Source: Hyphomonas sp.
Lineage (GTDB): Bacteria > Pseudomonadota > Alphaproteobacteria > Caulobacterales > Hyphomonadaceae
Length of the DNA stretch: 64,000 nucleotides
Assembly: GCF_013823385.1 (NCBI RefSeq)
Contig: NZ_PNMA01000018.1
Span: forward strand, 18,322-82,321
Reading direction: 5' to 3'
The position numbers were made by a program, and so were the translations under genes. How positions within the stretch are numbered: position 1 is the first letter of the stretch; each line of letters begins with the position of its first letter. The notes beneath the pieces were generated by a model. That model ran no database searches and was not told where the DNA came from. It worked only from the letters and a program-made list of their open reading frames with translations. Shown here in pieces: positions 36,951 through 46,476 of this stretch.

Positions 36951-39145
36951 GGACGTACTTCCCGTGTAACGGCGCGAATGTGGCCCAGCGCTTGCGAAAG
37001 GCTTGAGCGGATGAGGTGGGCGATCTTTGCGCCCATATGTTCGGAATTGGCGCGGGCATCGCGGAACTGCTTCCAGTTCTCGCTGCGCGCGTACATCAGG
37101 GTGACCACCGCGGCCCATTGTTCCCGGGTCTCGATTATGAAGCTGAGGCCGAGTTTCTGACCCTCCGGCGCGTCAAACACCGAAAGCACCTTGAGGGACA
37201 GCATGGACGCATTGCTGGCTCCCAGCTCGCGGGCATCGATGGTCAGTGTCTCACCTTCTGTAAACTGATGAGCCGATCCGGATGGAACCAGGCAGCCCAT
37301 GCCCGTGATCGAGACGTCAGACATATGTGCCTGAATTTCCGCGTCTCCGTGCCCCAGCAGCACGGGCCGGCTGACTTCAAAACGCGGAAAGGCGCGTTGC
37401 TGTGACCGCTCATAGAGGACGCCTAGCGCGGATACGAGCAGGAGGAGATGAAACGTGTTCCAGAGCAGCAGCACCGTTATGACACCGGCGCCAGCCGGAT
37501 CGTTGAAGAGCCGCACCAGCCCCACCACCTGCCCCAGCCCGACCAGCGCAATAAGGACGTAGAACGGGCGCGCCAATGGAGAGATGAAATCCTCGCTGAG
37601 ATTTTCCCCCTTTGGAGTCACCGCAAAGCTGGGCGCGCGCGGATTGCGCAAAACCTGAAGGATCGCGCCACTGCAATGGATGGCCTGAACAACTTCATAG
37701 AGCTCTGACGCAAATGCCCAGCGCGTATGGCCATAAAGGATTGAAGACAGCATCAGCGCGCCCACAATGTGCGGAAGGCCGTACATCAGGAAGTCGCTGA
37801 GATCCCCGACATAGACGCGTATGCCGAGCAGGAGATACAGCAAAGGCGCCAGGATGAATGTCAGGCGCGCGAGCGGAAAGAACCAGTAGAAGCAGGAATT
37901 GAGATAGCCAATGCGCTGGGACAGGGAGAGCCCGCGCTTCAGCAGCGGGTTCTTCAGAATGAAGATCTGGATCATCCCCTGGGTCCAGCGCATTCGCTGC
38001 GTTATGAATCCGGAGAAGGTTTCCGGCGAAAGCCCCGCAACCATTGGCCGGTCAACATACACACTGCGATAACCGCGCGCGTGAAGCTCAAGCGCCGTTT
38101 CCGCATCCTCCGTGATCGTATCTCCCTGGAGCCCGCCGATTTCCATGATGTGCTCGCGCCGCAGCACGGCGGCCGACCCACAGAAGAAGGAGGCATTCAG
38201 CCCATCCAGTCCGCGCTGGATGACCGAATAGAACATCTCGTTCTCACTCGGCATTTCGCGGAATGTGCCGAGGTTTCTCTCCAGAGGGTCGGGATTGAGA
38301 AAGAAGTGCGGCGTCTGGACCAGGAAGACTTTCGGATCATCGACAAAGTATCCCACTGTCCGCACAAGGATGTCGGCTGCCGGCACATGATCGGCATCGA
38401 GTATCAGAATGAGGTCACCGCTGGTCTCTTCAAGGGCCGCGTTTATGTTGCCTGCCTTGGCGTGCTCGTTCTTCTCGCGGGTAAGATAGTTCGCCCCAAG
38501 ACGTTCACACATCGCCATCAGCCGCTCATGCCGCGCATGAGCCTCCGCTGCCTTGACGGGATCGGACTGTGTTCTCTTGGCGAGTGTACCCCCATCGTCC
38601 AGGAGGTAAACCTTCATACGGCCTGCCGGATAGCTGACATTCAGCGCCGCTGTGAGCGTTACCTCGAGCAATTCATCTGGCTCATTATAGCTCGGAACCA
38701 GAATATCGACGGTAGGCGACCGCTTTGCCGATACCGGTGCAGGCCGGGCGGCGCGCTTATAGACATCGACAGACAGGAAGGTGGAGAGCAGAAGCAGCAC
38801 ATAGCCATAACTCTCCGCTCCGAGCAGGAATATCCCCCCCAGAATCGAGAGGGCCGAGTCGGTTGGCATCGTCTCGGTTACGCGCCAGATCATGTAGCGT
38901 GTGCTTGTGAAAATGATCAGCAGAGCCACGAAAACGCGGAAAGGCCCGCCTGTCGGGCGCAGCCACCCCATCAGGAAATAGGTCGCAATCGTCGCCACAC
39001 ACAGCTGCACCTGAACCGCATCGGGAACAGGGGCAGCGGCGATGATCGCGATCAGCCCGAGCGCCAGCAAGCCGCTTACGGTGCGCAAGGGCGCGAACCG
39101 GGAAGCCGGCAGGCCTGATGGCCGGGATGTCTCACCATGCGCCAT
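36947..39145 (-). CDS. bcsA: Cellulose synthase catalytic subunit
   Basis: The 732-residue GT2 family membrane protein has the processive synthase residues in order: DDGG (183-186), DAD (250-252), TED (345-347) and QRMRW (383-387). Transmembrane helices flank the catalytic domain on both sides. The C-terminal PilZ domain has the c-di-GMP motif RSQQR (580-584) and DVSITG (610-615), so synthesis should be activated by c-di-GMP. It polymerises UDP-glucose into beta-1,4-glucan and extrudes it. The gene leads the bcsA-bcsB-bcsC-PAS operon. No bcsQ, bcsZ or bcsD homologue appears in the window. Confidence 0.92.
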   Translation of the reverse strand: MAHGETSRPSGLPASRFAPLRTVSGLLALGLIAIIAAAPVPDAVQVQLCVATIATYFLMGWLRPTGGPFRVFVALLIIFTSTRYMIWRVTETMPTDSALSILGGIFLLGAESYGYVLLLLSTFLSVDVYKRAARPAPVSAKRSPTVDILVPSYNEPDELLEVTLTAALNVSYPAGRMKVYLLDDGGTLAKRTQSDPVKAAEAHARHERLMAMCERLGANYLTREKNEHAKAGNINAALEETSGDLILILDADHVPAADILVRTVGYFVDDPKVFLVQTPHFFLNPDPLERNLGTFREMPSENEMFYSVIQRGLDGLNASFFCGSAAVLRREHIMEIGGLQGDTITEDAETALELHARGYRSVYVDRPMVAGLSPETFSGFITQRMRWTQGMIQIFILKNPLLKRGLSLSQRIGYLNSCFYWFFPLARLTFILAPLLYLLLGIRVYVGDLSDFLMYGLPHIVGALMLSSILYGHTRWAFASELYEVVQAIHCSGAILQVLRNPRAPSFAVTPKGENLSEDFISPLARPFYVLIALVGLGQVVGLVRLFNDPAGAGVITVLLLWNTFHLLLLVSALGVLYERSQQRAFPRFEVSRPVLLGHGDAEIQAHMSDVSITGMGCLVPSGSAHQFTEGETLTIDARELGASNASMLSLKVLSVFDAPEGQKLGLSFIIETREQWAAVVTLMYARSENWKQFRDARANSEHMGAKIAHLIRSSLSQALGHIRAVTREVRP

Positions 39146-39364
39146 TGCTGGGTCCGTCTGATATTCAAACCAGTTATCAGCCGGTACATTTCAAGCATGA
39201 AATTTCCGATAAATCAGAGACTTATTAATGTGCCAGTAGGTTAATTTTGAAGTGCATTTTGTATACGCGATCAAAACTCAGCCCATACAATCAGCACTTT
39301 CCGGCACCCAAGGAAGCAATCCGGAATTATAATCCTTGTACAGATTTTTATCGCTATGCCCGGA

Positions 39365-40000
39365 TCAGCAATAGCCTGGTCGCTCAAAATCCAGCACCAA
39401 AACCAGACGCGCCTGCCCGCTACCTTCGATCGGCGGGGACCTGTGCAGAACGCAGTTCGCCAGGCTGCAGCGCTGTCCCAGAAGCATACCCACTTCATGG
39501 GGCTTCATTTCGCCGATATTACCGGGCTCCTCCCCCGCCCTCTCCACCCGCCATTCCGTGCCGGGCCCGAAATACGTCGTGATCAGACGAAAATCCGTAT
39601 CGTCCTTGTGGAACTTCCGGCAGGCATCATCCGTCACATATTCAAGCCTGAAGGTGCAATCGGCATCGATGTCCCTGACACAGGCAAAGGCCGCCTTAAC
39701 ATCGCCGAGAATGGTTTGGCGAACCAATGCCGGCCAATGGGCTTGCGATAACCAGACCCAGGCGCGCTGAAACACGTCTCTGGGCGGGCCTGTAAACCGG
39801 ATGTCCTCGAAGCTGGAACAGTCCAGCATCTCAAACGCCGCACCAATTTCAGGCGGTAGCTGCCGAGGCCAGATGGCGAGTTCGGCGCCATCCCCCAGAC
39901 CAGCCTCCAGCAGGGCCTCAAGGCTGTGGCACAGGAGCACCGGCTCCGCAGCAGGCGCCTGTCTCCTTTTCTTTTCAATGGGATCTTCCAGCAAACTCAC
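39365..40000 (-). CDS. DUF1826 family protein
   Basis: This 211-residue protein is DUF1826-like, a family commonly found next to COG0523 GTPases in zinc-regulated clusters. Several possible metal ligands are present, including CRKFHKDDTDFRLITTYFGPGTEW with the family His, and CVLHRSPP near the C-terminus. The proposed start is the GTG at 40000 behind GAGAGG. The longer frame would run into the divergent gene. It is likely involved in coping with zinc limitation. The reaction is unknown. Confidence 0.75.
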   Translation of the reverse strand: MSLLEDPIEKKRRQAPAAEPVLLCHSLEALLEAGLGDGAELAIWPRQLPPEIGAAFEMLDCSSFEDIRFTGPPRDVFQRAWVWLSQAHWPALVRQTILGDVKAAFACVRDIDADCTFRLEYVTDDACRKFHKDDTDFRLITTYFGPGTEWRVERAGEEPGNIGEMKPHEVGMLLGQRCSLANCVLHRSPPIEGSGQARLVLVLDFERPGYC

Positions 40001-40024
40001 CTTGCATCCTCTCGCGTTATAATT

Positions 40025-40041
40025 ATGTAATAACATTACAT
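40025..40041. promoter_or_regulatory. Palindromic Zur-like operator
   Basis: ATGTAATAACATTACAT is a perfect inverted repeat (7-base arms, 3-base spacer) in the 63-base divergent promoter of the DUF1826 and GTPase genes. AT-rich palindromes with TGT(A/T)AT...ATxACA arms are typical of Fur-superfamily regulators, and gene content points to Zur. A further GTTAT/ATAAC pair overlaps to its left. Confidence 0.5.
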
Positions 40042-40063
40042 TTTCAAATCTGTCGAGACCGCC

Positions 40064-41272
40064 ATGACACAGCCCTCTAAACTTCCCGTCACCGTTCTTT
40101 CCGGCTTTCTGGGCGCGGGGAAGACCACCCTGCTCAATCACATTCTGAACAACCGGGAAGGCCGCCGTGTCGCGGTCATCGTCAACGACATGAGCGAGGT
40201 GAATATTGATGCTGAACTCGTCCGTCAGAACGGCTCCGGTCTCTCCCGCACGGAAGAGGTGCTGGTGGAGATGTCCAATGGCTGCATCTGCTGCACCCTG
40301 CGCGAAGATCTGCTGAAAGAGGTCGCCCGCCTGGCGGAGGAAGGGCGCTTTGATTACCTGCTGATCGAATCCACCGGCATTTCAGAGCCCCTGCCCGTGG
40401 CCGCCACCTTCGATTTCCGGGATGAGGCGGGCTATTCGCTCGGAGACATTGCTCAAATCGATACGATGGTCACCGTGGTCGATGCCGCCAACATCCTCAG
40501 TGATTATTCGAGCACGGATTTTCTGGCAGACCGCGGCGAAAGCCTCGGAGAAGACGACGAGCGCCCCTTGGTCCAGCTTCTGGTGGATCAGATAGAGTTT
40601 GCCGACGTCATCATCATGAACAAGGTCAGCCTGGTTTCGCCCGGTGACCGCGAGATAATCCACCAGGTGATCCGTTCCCTGAATACAAATGCCAGGATCA
40701 TCGAAACGGATTTCTCGGATGTGGAGCTGGGCGAGGTGCTTGGCACGGGCCGCTTTGATTTTGAAAAGGCACACCAGCAGCCGCATTGGGCCAAGGAACT
40801 CTACGGCTTTGCAGATCATGTGCCCGAGAGTGAAGAATACGGCATCGAAAGCTTCGTCTATCGCGCGCGCCGCCCGTTTGACCCGGCAAAATTTCATGCC
40901 TTCGTGAATTCTCCCTGGCCGAACGTGGTTCGCGCAAAAGGTTTCTTCTGGCTCGCGACACGGCCTGACTGGATGGCGGAAATTAGCCAGGCGGGCGCGC
41001 TGGTGCGGCATGAGCGGATGGGACGTTGGTGGGCAGCCGTGCCCGAAGATCAACGCCCGGATAGTCCGGAAGTCCTGCGTTATCTTGAAAGCGTCTGGGA
41101 CGCCCGCTTCGGAGATCGGCGCCAGGAAATTGTCCTGATCGGCATCGGAATGGACCAGGCCGCCCTCACCGCCAGGCTCGACGCCTGCCTCACAGATCCC
41201 GGCGCAATCTCAAAGGCCGGCAGCCTGCAGCCCCGAACCGACCTGCAAGACCCCTTCCCGCCCTGGGGCTGA
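40064..41272 (+). CDS. COG0523 (CobW/ZigA-type) metal-trafficking GTPase
   Basis: The 402-residue P-loop GTPase has Walker [14 protein letters not shown] (residues 14-26), the metal-binding [12 protein letters not shown] (CxCC) motif, ESTGISEP and NKVS for guanine recognition, and a C-terminal CobW domain ending with tryptophan-rich sequence. Such proteins insert or deliver zinc to client enzymes under starvation. Divergent arrangement with DUF1826 and the palindrome between them support a Zur-regulated zinc-salvage unit. The product is 402 residues, the usual length for ZigA-like members. Confidence 0.87.
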   Translation: MTQPSKLPVTVLSGFLGAGKTTLLNHILNNREGRRVAVIVNDMSEVNIDAELVRQNGSGLSRTEEVLVEMSNGCICCTLREDLLKEVARLAEEGRFDYLLIESTGISEPLPVAATFDFRDEAGYSLGDIAQIDTMVTVVDAANILSDYSSTDFLADRGESLGEDDERPLVQLLVDQIEFADVIIMNKVSLVSPGDREIIHQVIRSLNTNARIIETDFSDVELGEVLGTGRFDFEKAHQQPHWAKELYGFADHVPESEEYGIESFVYRARRPFDPAKFHAFVNSPWPNVVRAKGFFWLATRPDWMAEISQAGALVRHERMGRWWAAVPEDQRPDSPEVLRYLESVWDARFGDRRQEIVLIGIGMDQAALTARLDACLTDPGAISKAGSLQPRTDLQDPFPPWG

Positions 41273-41357
41273 CCGCGAGCGCCAGCGCACCCGCGAGCTG
41301 CCGCAACATCACTGGAATTTTCCGGAAAATGATCGCCAATCAAGGCGTTCAACAAAA

Positions 41358-41434
41358 TGGCGCACCCGAAGAGATTCGAACTCCTGACCCCCAGATTCGT
41401 AGTCTGGTGCTCTATCCAGCTGAGCTACGGGTGC
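41358..41434 (-). tRNA. tRNA-Arg (anticodon ACG)
   Basis: The minus strand folds as a normal 77-base cloverleaf: acceptor GCACCCG pairs with CGGGTGC, the D arm is AGCTCAGCTGGATAGAGC, the anticodon loop is CTACGAA with ACG, and the T arm contains GTTCGAATC. A 3' CCA is encoded. The anticodon is expected to be deaminated to ICG and read CGU/CGC/CGA. Confidence 0.96.
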
Positions 41435-41488
41435 TTGGCCACTTGAAGAAGCGGGACACATACAGGCGGGTTTGCGACCTTGCAAGCC

Positions 41489-42592
41489 TCAATTGCCGGT
41501 ATCTTGTGCAGTCTCTTCAGGGGGTGTTTCTTCGGCCGGTCCGGTGGGGGCGTCTGCCTCGCTTTCCGCCGCGGTCTCTGCAGGCACCTCCGGCGCCTCC
41601 TCTGGCGCGTCCTCACTCAGAACCGGGGCGGCGGCGTCGGAAACTCCTTCCGATACAGAGGGTTGCTCCGGCAAGGGAACGCCGGTGACGGCGCTGACCC
41701 ATGGCGCGAAAGCCGCGACCCGCATGTAAACACCTGGGCTTTCGGCCCGGGCGCAGCCCATGCCCCAGCTGACAATCCCCGCCTGAACCGGCTCTCCTGA
41801 CGGGCCGCGCAGCACCAGCGGGCCACCGCTATCGCCCTGGCAGGCGTCGGAGCCACCAATCCCGGCGCAGAGCTGGGTCGCCGGATCAATCGAGACATCC
41901 GGATAGACGGCCGCCAGCCCTGCCTCATTGATGCGCGCCCGGATCTGGCGGTTGCAGACCCCTGTGTCGACCGCCGGAACATTGCCTTCCTGCAGGATCA
42001 GGGACGGGGCGCGGACATGCCGCCCTCCCCGGGCAACGCCCTCCTGCCCCTGGGCGGTCTCGCCGACCTTGCCATAGCCGGCGGCGAGAATGTTGGCGTA
42101 GGGCTGCATCAGGTCTCCGGCAGAGCCTGTCAGCCCGTCGAGCGCCATGGTCGGGCCGTTCCAGCGCCTGGCGATCCGCAGCAATGCCAGGTCATACCCC
42201 TTCTCGGGCGCGCCGGGCCTGTATTCCGGATGGATCTGCACTTCGCGGACAGCAAAGACCGAATCCTTCGGCACAACCGTCAGATCGCCGAGCCCCACAG
42301 CGACGGCCAGCGTGCCGAAGCGGCTCATCTGGCCATTCTCCTCCTCCAGATACTGGGCGGCGCGGCCATTGGTTTCGATGCGGACATTCTCGACACAGTG
42401 GGCCGCGGTCAGCGCCCATTCCGGCGCGATCATGGTTGCGCCGCACTCATGATAGATCGTGCTGCCCGATACGGTCTGCACCGAGGCCATCCCCGGCCAG
42501 TCGGCGATGTCTGCGTCGCGCCCGGCGACCATGCAGCCCGCCAGGGTGGTGAGCAAGGCGGTCCCCACCGCCAGTTTGAGATATCTGTTCAT
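41489..42592 (-). CDS. Secreted trypsin-like serine protease (lipoprotein)
   Basis: The 367-residue protein has a lipobox (LAGC, Cys 20) and an S1A peptidase domain with the triad His in TAAHC, Asp in YDLALLRI and Ser in CQGDSGGPL. Specificity-pocket context SWGMGC and paired cysteines fit trypsin-like folds. A ~60-residue Glu/Pro/Ala-rich C-terminal tail follows the domain and is likely unstructured, possibly a surface stalk. The mature enzyme should act in the periplasm or at the surface. Its start overlaps the upstream P1 peptidase stop codon by four bases. Confidence 0.87.
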   Translation of the reverse strand: MNRYLKLAVGTALLTTLAGCMVAGRDADIADWPGMASVQTVSGSTIYHECGATMIAPEWALTAAHCVENVRIETNGRAAQYLEEENGQMSRFGTLAVAVGLGDLTVVPKDSVFAVREVQIHPEYRPGAPEKGYDLALLRIARRWNGPTMALDGLTGSAGDLMQPYANILAAGYGKVGETAQGQEGVARGGRHVRAPSLILQEGNVPAVDTGVCNRQIRARINEAGLAAVYPDVSIDPATQLCAGIGGSDACQGDSGGPLVLRGPSGEPVQAGIVSWGMGCARAESPGVYMRVAAFAPWVSAVTGVPLPEQPSVSEGVSDAAAPVLSEDAPEEAPEVPAETAAESEADAPTGPAEETPPEETAQDTGN

Positions 42593-43587
42593 GGCCGTCC
42601 CTCCTGCCGTTCAGCCTCATATACACCACGAGCGATGCTGCGGGCGAGCGTGCTGGCGGCAAGTTCTCCCAGCCGGGCAATGGTGAGCGGGCGGCTGCCT
42701 TCGGCTTCCTTCTTTTGGGTAGAAATCACGAAGAGGACGTCGCCATCTGTGGGGGCAAAGACCGGCCGGATGGCGCGGGCCATGCCGGCAAGAGCCATCT
42801 GGGCGATGCGCTGGAGTTCGTCATGGGTGACGATCGCGTCGATCGCGATACAGGCCAGGGTGGTATTCTCGCGGGGGCTGGGATTGGCCTTGGCGGCGCC
42901 CCAGTCTTCAGGGTCGAAGGCGAGGCCGGGATCAGGGCGCACGCCGCCGAATTCTCCAGCGATTTCAAAAGGCCAGGCCCAGAATGCGTCCGAGCCCGGC
43001 ATCCGCACAGAGCCGAAACTGTTGACCGCCGCGAGCGCGCCCAGGGTCAGACCGTCATTCGTGACGAGGCTGGCTGATCCGGTGCCGCCGGGGGCGAGTC
43101 CGGCGCGGGCGCCATAGCCCGCACCTGCCCGGCCGAGAGCGAAAATTTCCCCTGCTGCATCAAATGCTTGCCGGCCGAGGCGGGCGTAGGGGGATGTGTC
43201 ACCCCACTCCTTGTTGCCGCCATTGGCGAGGTCGTAGAGGATGGCGGCAGGCACGATGGGGGTAGCGGGCACGCCGGGCCTTGGCACCAGCGCAAAGCCC
43301 CTGCCCTGCGCCTTCAGGCCCGCCATGACGCCGTCAGCTGCCGCCAGCCCGAAGGCGGAACCGCCCGAGAGGCAGATGGCGTCGACACTGTCAAAGACCA
43401 GCCGGCCTGCGGCCAATACGTCACTTTCGCGTGTACCCGGCCCGCCACCGGCGACACAGACCGCGCCAAGAACCGGACAATTCGGGACAATTACGGACAC
43501 TCCGGTGACAATCCCGGCATCTTCGGCCTGGCCGACAGATATGCCGTCAACATCGGTTATGAGGTTGCGCAAACCCGGTCTTGCCAT
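42589..43587 (-). CDS. P1 family (DmpA/BapA-like) peptidase
   Basis: The 332-residue protein has the peptidase S58 (DmpA/ornithine acetyltransferase) architecture: GPGTRESDVLAAG, LSGGSAFGLAAADGVM and a self-cleavage region ahead of the nucleophile Ser in GGTGSASLVTNDG. Family members are Ntn-type aminopeptidases that cut beta- or D-peptides after autoprocessing. No signal peptide is seen. It is translationally coupled (ATGA) to the serine protease gene. Specificity cannot be predicted. Confidence 0.78.
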   Translation of the reverse strand: MARPGLRNLITDVDGISVGQAEDAGIVTGVSVIVPNCPVLGAVCVAGGGPGTRESDVLAAGRLVFDSVDAICLSGGSAFGLAAADGVMAGLKAQGRGFALVPRPGVPATPIVPAAILYDLANGGNKEWGDTSPYARLGRQAFDAAGEIFALGRAGAGYGARAGLAPGGTGSASLVTNDGLTLGALAAVNSFGSVRMPGSDAFWAWPFEIAGEFGGVRPDPGLAFDPEDWGAAKANPSPRENTTLACIAIDAIVTHDELQRIAQMALAGMARAIRPVFAPTDGDVLFVISTQKKEAEGSRPLTIARLGELAASTLARSIARGVYEAERQEGRP

Positions 43588-43666
43588 GCTATGTGCCCTG
43601 CTACGTTTCTGCTTCGCCCTCAGTCCTTAGAGGGAGTGGAGCCCCGCGCCAAGAAAGGGACGATCT

Positions 43667-45448
43667 ATGCGCCATCTCACCGCCCTCACCGCTGTCCTGT
43701 TGCTGGCCGCCTGCGCGCCGGCGGCGAAGGCGCCACCTGCGGCGAGCATCGCCCCTGTTTCCGGCAGCGACGCCGGAGCCCTGGGCGATGTGTCCTGGAC
43801 CAAGGGCGCGATGGTGGCCGCGGCGGACCCGCGCGCGGTCGAAGCGGGAATCCGGGTTCTGAGCGAGGGCGGCAATGCTGTGGACGCAGCCATCGCGGTC
43901 CACGCCGTTCTGGGCCTTGTCGAGCCGCAAAGCTCCGGCATCGGCGGGGGCGCTTTCATGGTCTATTACGACCGCGCCCGCGACGAGATCACCGTGTTTG
44001 ATGGCCGCGAGACGGCGCCGGCTGCAGCGGGCCCGGACTGGTTCGTCAAGGATGGCAAGCCGATGGACTTCCTCACCGCCTGGCAGTCTGGCCGGTCGGT
44101 CGGCGTGCCTGGCCAGATCGCGCTCTACAAGACGGCGCATGACGCGGCCGGCCGTGCCAGCTGGGCGAGCGTGTTCCAACCGGCCATCGAACTTGCCGAG
44201 GAAGGCTTCGAGGTTTCCCCTCGCCTGGCCGAAGTGATCGCGTCCGAGCGCCTGCGCGCGGTGATCCGCCTGGACGACAATCCGGTGACGGCGGCCTATT
44301 TCTATCCCGATGGCAAGCCGCTGCCGGCCGGCTTCCGCCGAACCAACCCGGCCTATGCGGCAACCCTGGCGGCTGTGGCGAATGAAGGCCCTGACGCGTT
44401 CTATCGCGGCGCGCTCGCCTCGGAGATCGTCAGCGCGGTGAATGAAGGCCCCGATGGCGGCGACATGACGCTGGAAGACCTTGCCAATTACGAAGTGAAG
44501 GTGCGCTCGGCCGTCTGCGGCACGCTGCAATCGGGGTACAAGATCTGCTCTGCGCCGCCCCCAAGCTCTGGCGGCGTGGCCCAGAACCTGATCATGGGCC
44601 TCTACGAATATCTCAAGCCCGCCGCGACGGTGAATGCCGATGAAAGCCTGTTGCTCAAAGCCTTCGTCGATGCCCAGCGCCTCGGCTATGCCGACCGGGA
44701 TCATTATGTGGCCGATGCCGACCATGTGCCGGTGCCGACCGAAGACCTGATCAATCCGGACTATATCAAGGCGCGCGCCAAGGAAGCCTTTGCGCCCGAC
44801 GCCAAATCCTTCCCCGGCGATCCCGGCGTGGTGCTGGGCGGAGACCCTCTGCGCCCGATGTGGGGGGAAGACCCCACCACCCCCGGCGCAGGCACCACCC
44901 ATATCTCGATCATCGACCTTGAAGGCAACGCCGTCTCGATGACCGCGACTGTGGAAGCCGCATTCGGCTCATCGCGCATGGCCGGGGGATTCCTGCTGAA
45001 TAACGAGCTGACCGATTTCTCGCTGATCCCGGAAAAAGGCGGCAAGCCTGTCGCCAATGCGGTCGCTGCCGGAAAACGTCCGCGGTCTTCCATGTCCCCT
45101 ACCCTCGTCTTCGATCAGGGCGGCGACCTCTTCATGGTGACCGGCTCGCCAGGCGGCAATTCGATCATCGCCTATGTGGCCAAAACGCTGGTCGGCGTTC
45201 TGGAATGGGGTAAGACCGCCCAGGAAGCGGCTGCCCTTCCCAATATCATCGCGCGGGGCGACACGGTTGCCGTGGAAGTCGATATAGAGGGTGGCCCGCA
45301 AGCGGCTGAAGCGCTGCGCACTATGGGGTATACGGTCGAAGAGCGCACCGGCGAAAACTCCGGACTTCACGTGATCGTCGTGCGCGACAAGGGTCTTGAG
45401 GGCGGGGCAGACCCGCGCCGCGAAGGCGTCGCCCTCTCCCTGCGCTGA
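43667..45448 (+). CDS. ggt: Gamma-glutamyltransferase
   Basis: The 593-residue protein has a lipobox LAAC (Cys 16) and the full GGT fold. The N-terminal part has GNAVDAAIAVHAVLGLVEPQSSGIGGGAF; the autoprocessing nucleophile is the first Thr of TTHISI, with SMTATVEAAFGS and GKRPRSSMSPT after it. It cleaves glutathione and other gamma-glutamyl compounds outside the cytoplasm, supplying cysteine or glutamate. The divergent start lies 80 bases from the P1 peptidase gene. Lipoprotein anchoring is less common for this family. Confidence 0.92.
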   Translation: MRHLTALTAVLLLAACAPAAKAPPAASIAPVSGSDAGALGDVSWTKGAMVAAADPRAVEAGIRVLSEGGNAVDAAIAVHAVLGLVEPQSSGIGGGAFMVYYDRARDEITVFDGRETAPAAAGPDWFVKDGKPMDFLTAWQSGRSVGVPGQIALYKTAHDAAGRASWASVFQPAIELAEEGFEVSPRLAEVIASERLRAVIRLDDNPVTAAYFYPDGKPLPAGFRRTNPAYAATLAAVANEGPDAFYRGALASEIVSAVNEGPDGGDMTLEDLANYEVKVRSAVCGTLQSGYKICSAPPPSSGGVAQNLIMGLYEYLKPAATVNADESLLLKAFVDAQRLGYADRDHYVADADHVPVPTEDLINPDYIKARAKEAFAPDAKSFPGDPGVVLGGDPLRPMWGEDPTTPGAGTTHISIIDLEGNAVSMTATVEAAFGSSRMAGGFLLNNELTDFSLIPEKGGKPVANAVAAGKRPRSSMSPTLVFDQGGDLFMVTGSPGGNSIIAYVAKTLVGVLEWGKTAQEAAALPNIIARGDTVAVEVDIEGGPQAAEALRTMGYTVEERTGENSGLHVIVVRDKGLEGGADPRREGVALSLR

Positions 45449-45469
45449 TCAAGGCCATCCCTTCCCGCC

Positions 45470-46057
45470 ATGGCGAAACTCTACTTTTCCTACGCCGCCA
45501 TGAATGCCGGCAAATCCACCATCCTCCTGCAAGCGGCCTATAACTACCGCGAGCGGGGGATGGAGGTGTTGCTGTTGACCTCCGCGCTCTACCGCGACGC
45601 CGAAGATGGACATATCAGCTCACGGATCGGCATCTCCGCCGAGGCGGTTCTCTATAATACGGAGACGGACCTTTTCGGCCTGATCCGGGACCAGAGGAAC
45701 GTTCACCCGATCGACGCGATCTTCGTTGACGAAGCGCAGTTCCTGACACGGGAGCAGGTGTGGCAACTGGCGCGCGTGGCCGATCATTTCGGTGTGCCGG
45801 TGCTGACCTATGGCCTGCGCACCGACTTCCGGGGCGAGCTGTTCGAGGGCTCTGCCGCCCTGCTGGCGATTGCCGACGAGTTGCGCGAAGTACGCACAAT
45901 CTGCGAATGCGGACGCAAGGCCACGATGGTGGTGCGCCTTGGGCCTGACGGCAAGGCGTTGACCGAAGGCGAGCAGATTTCCATCGGCAAGGCGACCTAT
46001 CTCTCTGTCTGCCGCCGTCACTGGGAAGAGCGGATGGGCCGTTTCCCGAACGGGTGA
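45470..46057 (+). CDS. tdk: Thymidine kinase
   Basis: The 195-residue type II thymidine kinase has the P-loop YAAMNAGKST (residues 7-16), DEAQFLT, the substrate lasso and the zinc-binding CECGRKA with the later CRRHWEER. It phosphorylates thymidine in salvage. It follows ggt by 21 bases on the same strand and may be co-transcribed. Confidence 0.94.
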   Translation: MAKLYFSYAAMNAGKSTILLQAAYNYRERGMEVLLLTSALYRDAEDGHISSRIGISAEAVLYNTETDLFGLIRDQRNVHPIDAIFVDEAQFLTREQVWQLARVADHFGVPVLTYGLRTDFRGELFEGSAALLAIADELREVRTICECGRKATMVVRLGPDGKALTEGEQISIGKATYLSVCRRHWEERMGRFPNG

Positions 46058-46175
46058 CAGGGCGCCCTCCGCAAAAACGGCACAAAAATCGCATGGAATG
46101 TCACATAGCGCGCATCTTTCAGCCGCAGAGGGCATGCAGCCTTTCTGCGTGGTTGAAGAAAGAAAGGGTGCCAAT

Positions 46176-46310
46176 ATGCGGCAAAATCCTGCCAAGACGC
46201 ATCTGCCCACCGTTATCGCGGTGCTGCTTCTCAGTGTCGGCTTCATCCTTCTGGGCATGACGGCTTCGCCAGAGGCGGCTCCGGACGCCCCCAGCCAGAT
46301 CACGCGTTAA
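46176..46310 (+). CDS. Small single-pass membrane protein (44 residues)
   Basis: A short frame starts with ATG at 46176 behind GAAAGGGTG. It encodes a positively charged N-terminus, one hydrophobic helix (PTVIAVLLLSVGFILLGM) and a Pro/Ala/Ser tail. The same frame could start earlier at 46098, without a good ribosome-binding site. It lies between tdk and the ferredoxin reductase. Nothing indicates a function, and it could be spurious. Confidence 0.4.
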   Translation: MRQNPAKTHLPTVIAVLLLSVGFILLGMTASPEAAPDAPSQITR

Positions 46311-46476
46311 GAGATATGTCCCGAAACCGGACTGGTGGTGTCTCAAAGCCTGCCGCTTGCCGGAGACTCACGCTTTTCCAGGTTGAGTAAAACTAAACCG
46401 TTCATCTGACGCATTGCATTTGCCCCGCGCCCGCGTCAACTGACGCCCGAACAAGAGACAGTGGAGATCTTGGGGT

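Noticed and set aside
37769..39118. A 449-codon plus-strand open frame
   Set aside because: Lies fully opposite bcsA, whose catalytic residues are intact.
43601..44902. A 433-codon minus-strand open frame
   Set aside because: Shadow of ggt; the catalytic Thr and neighbouring motifs are on the plus strand.
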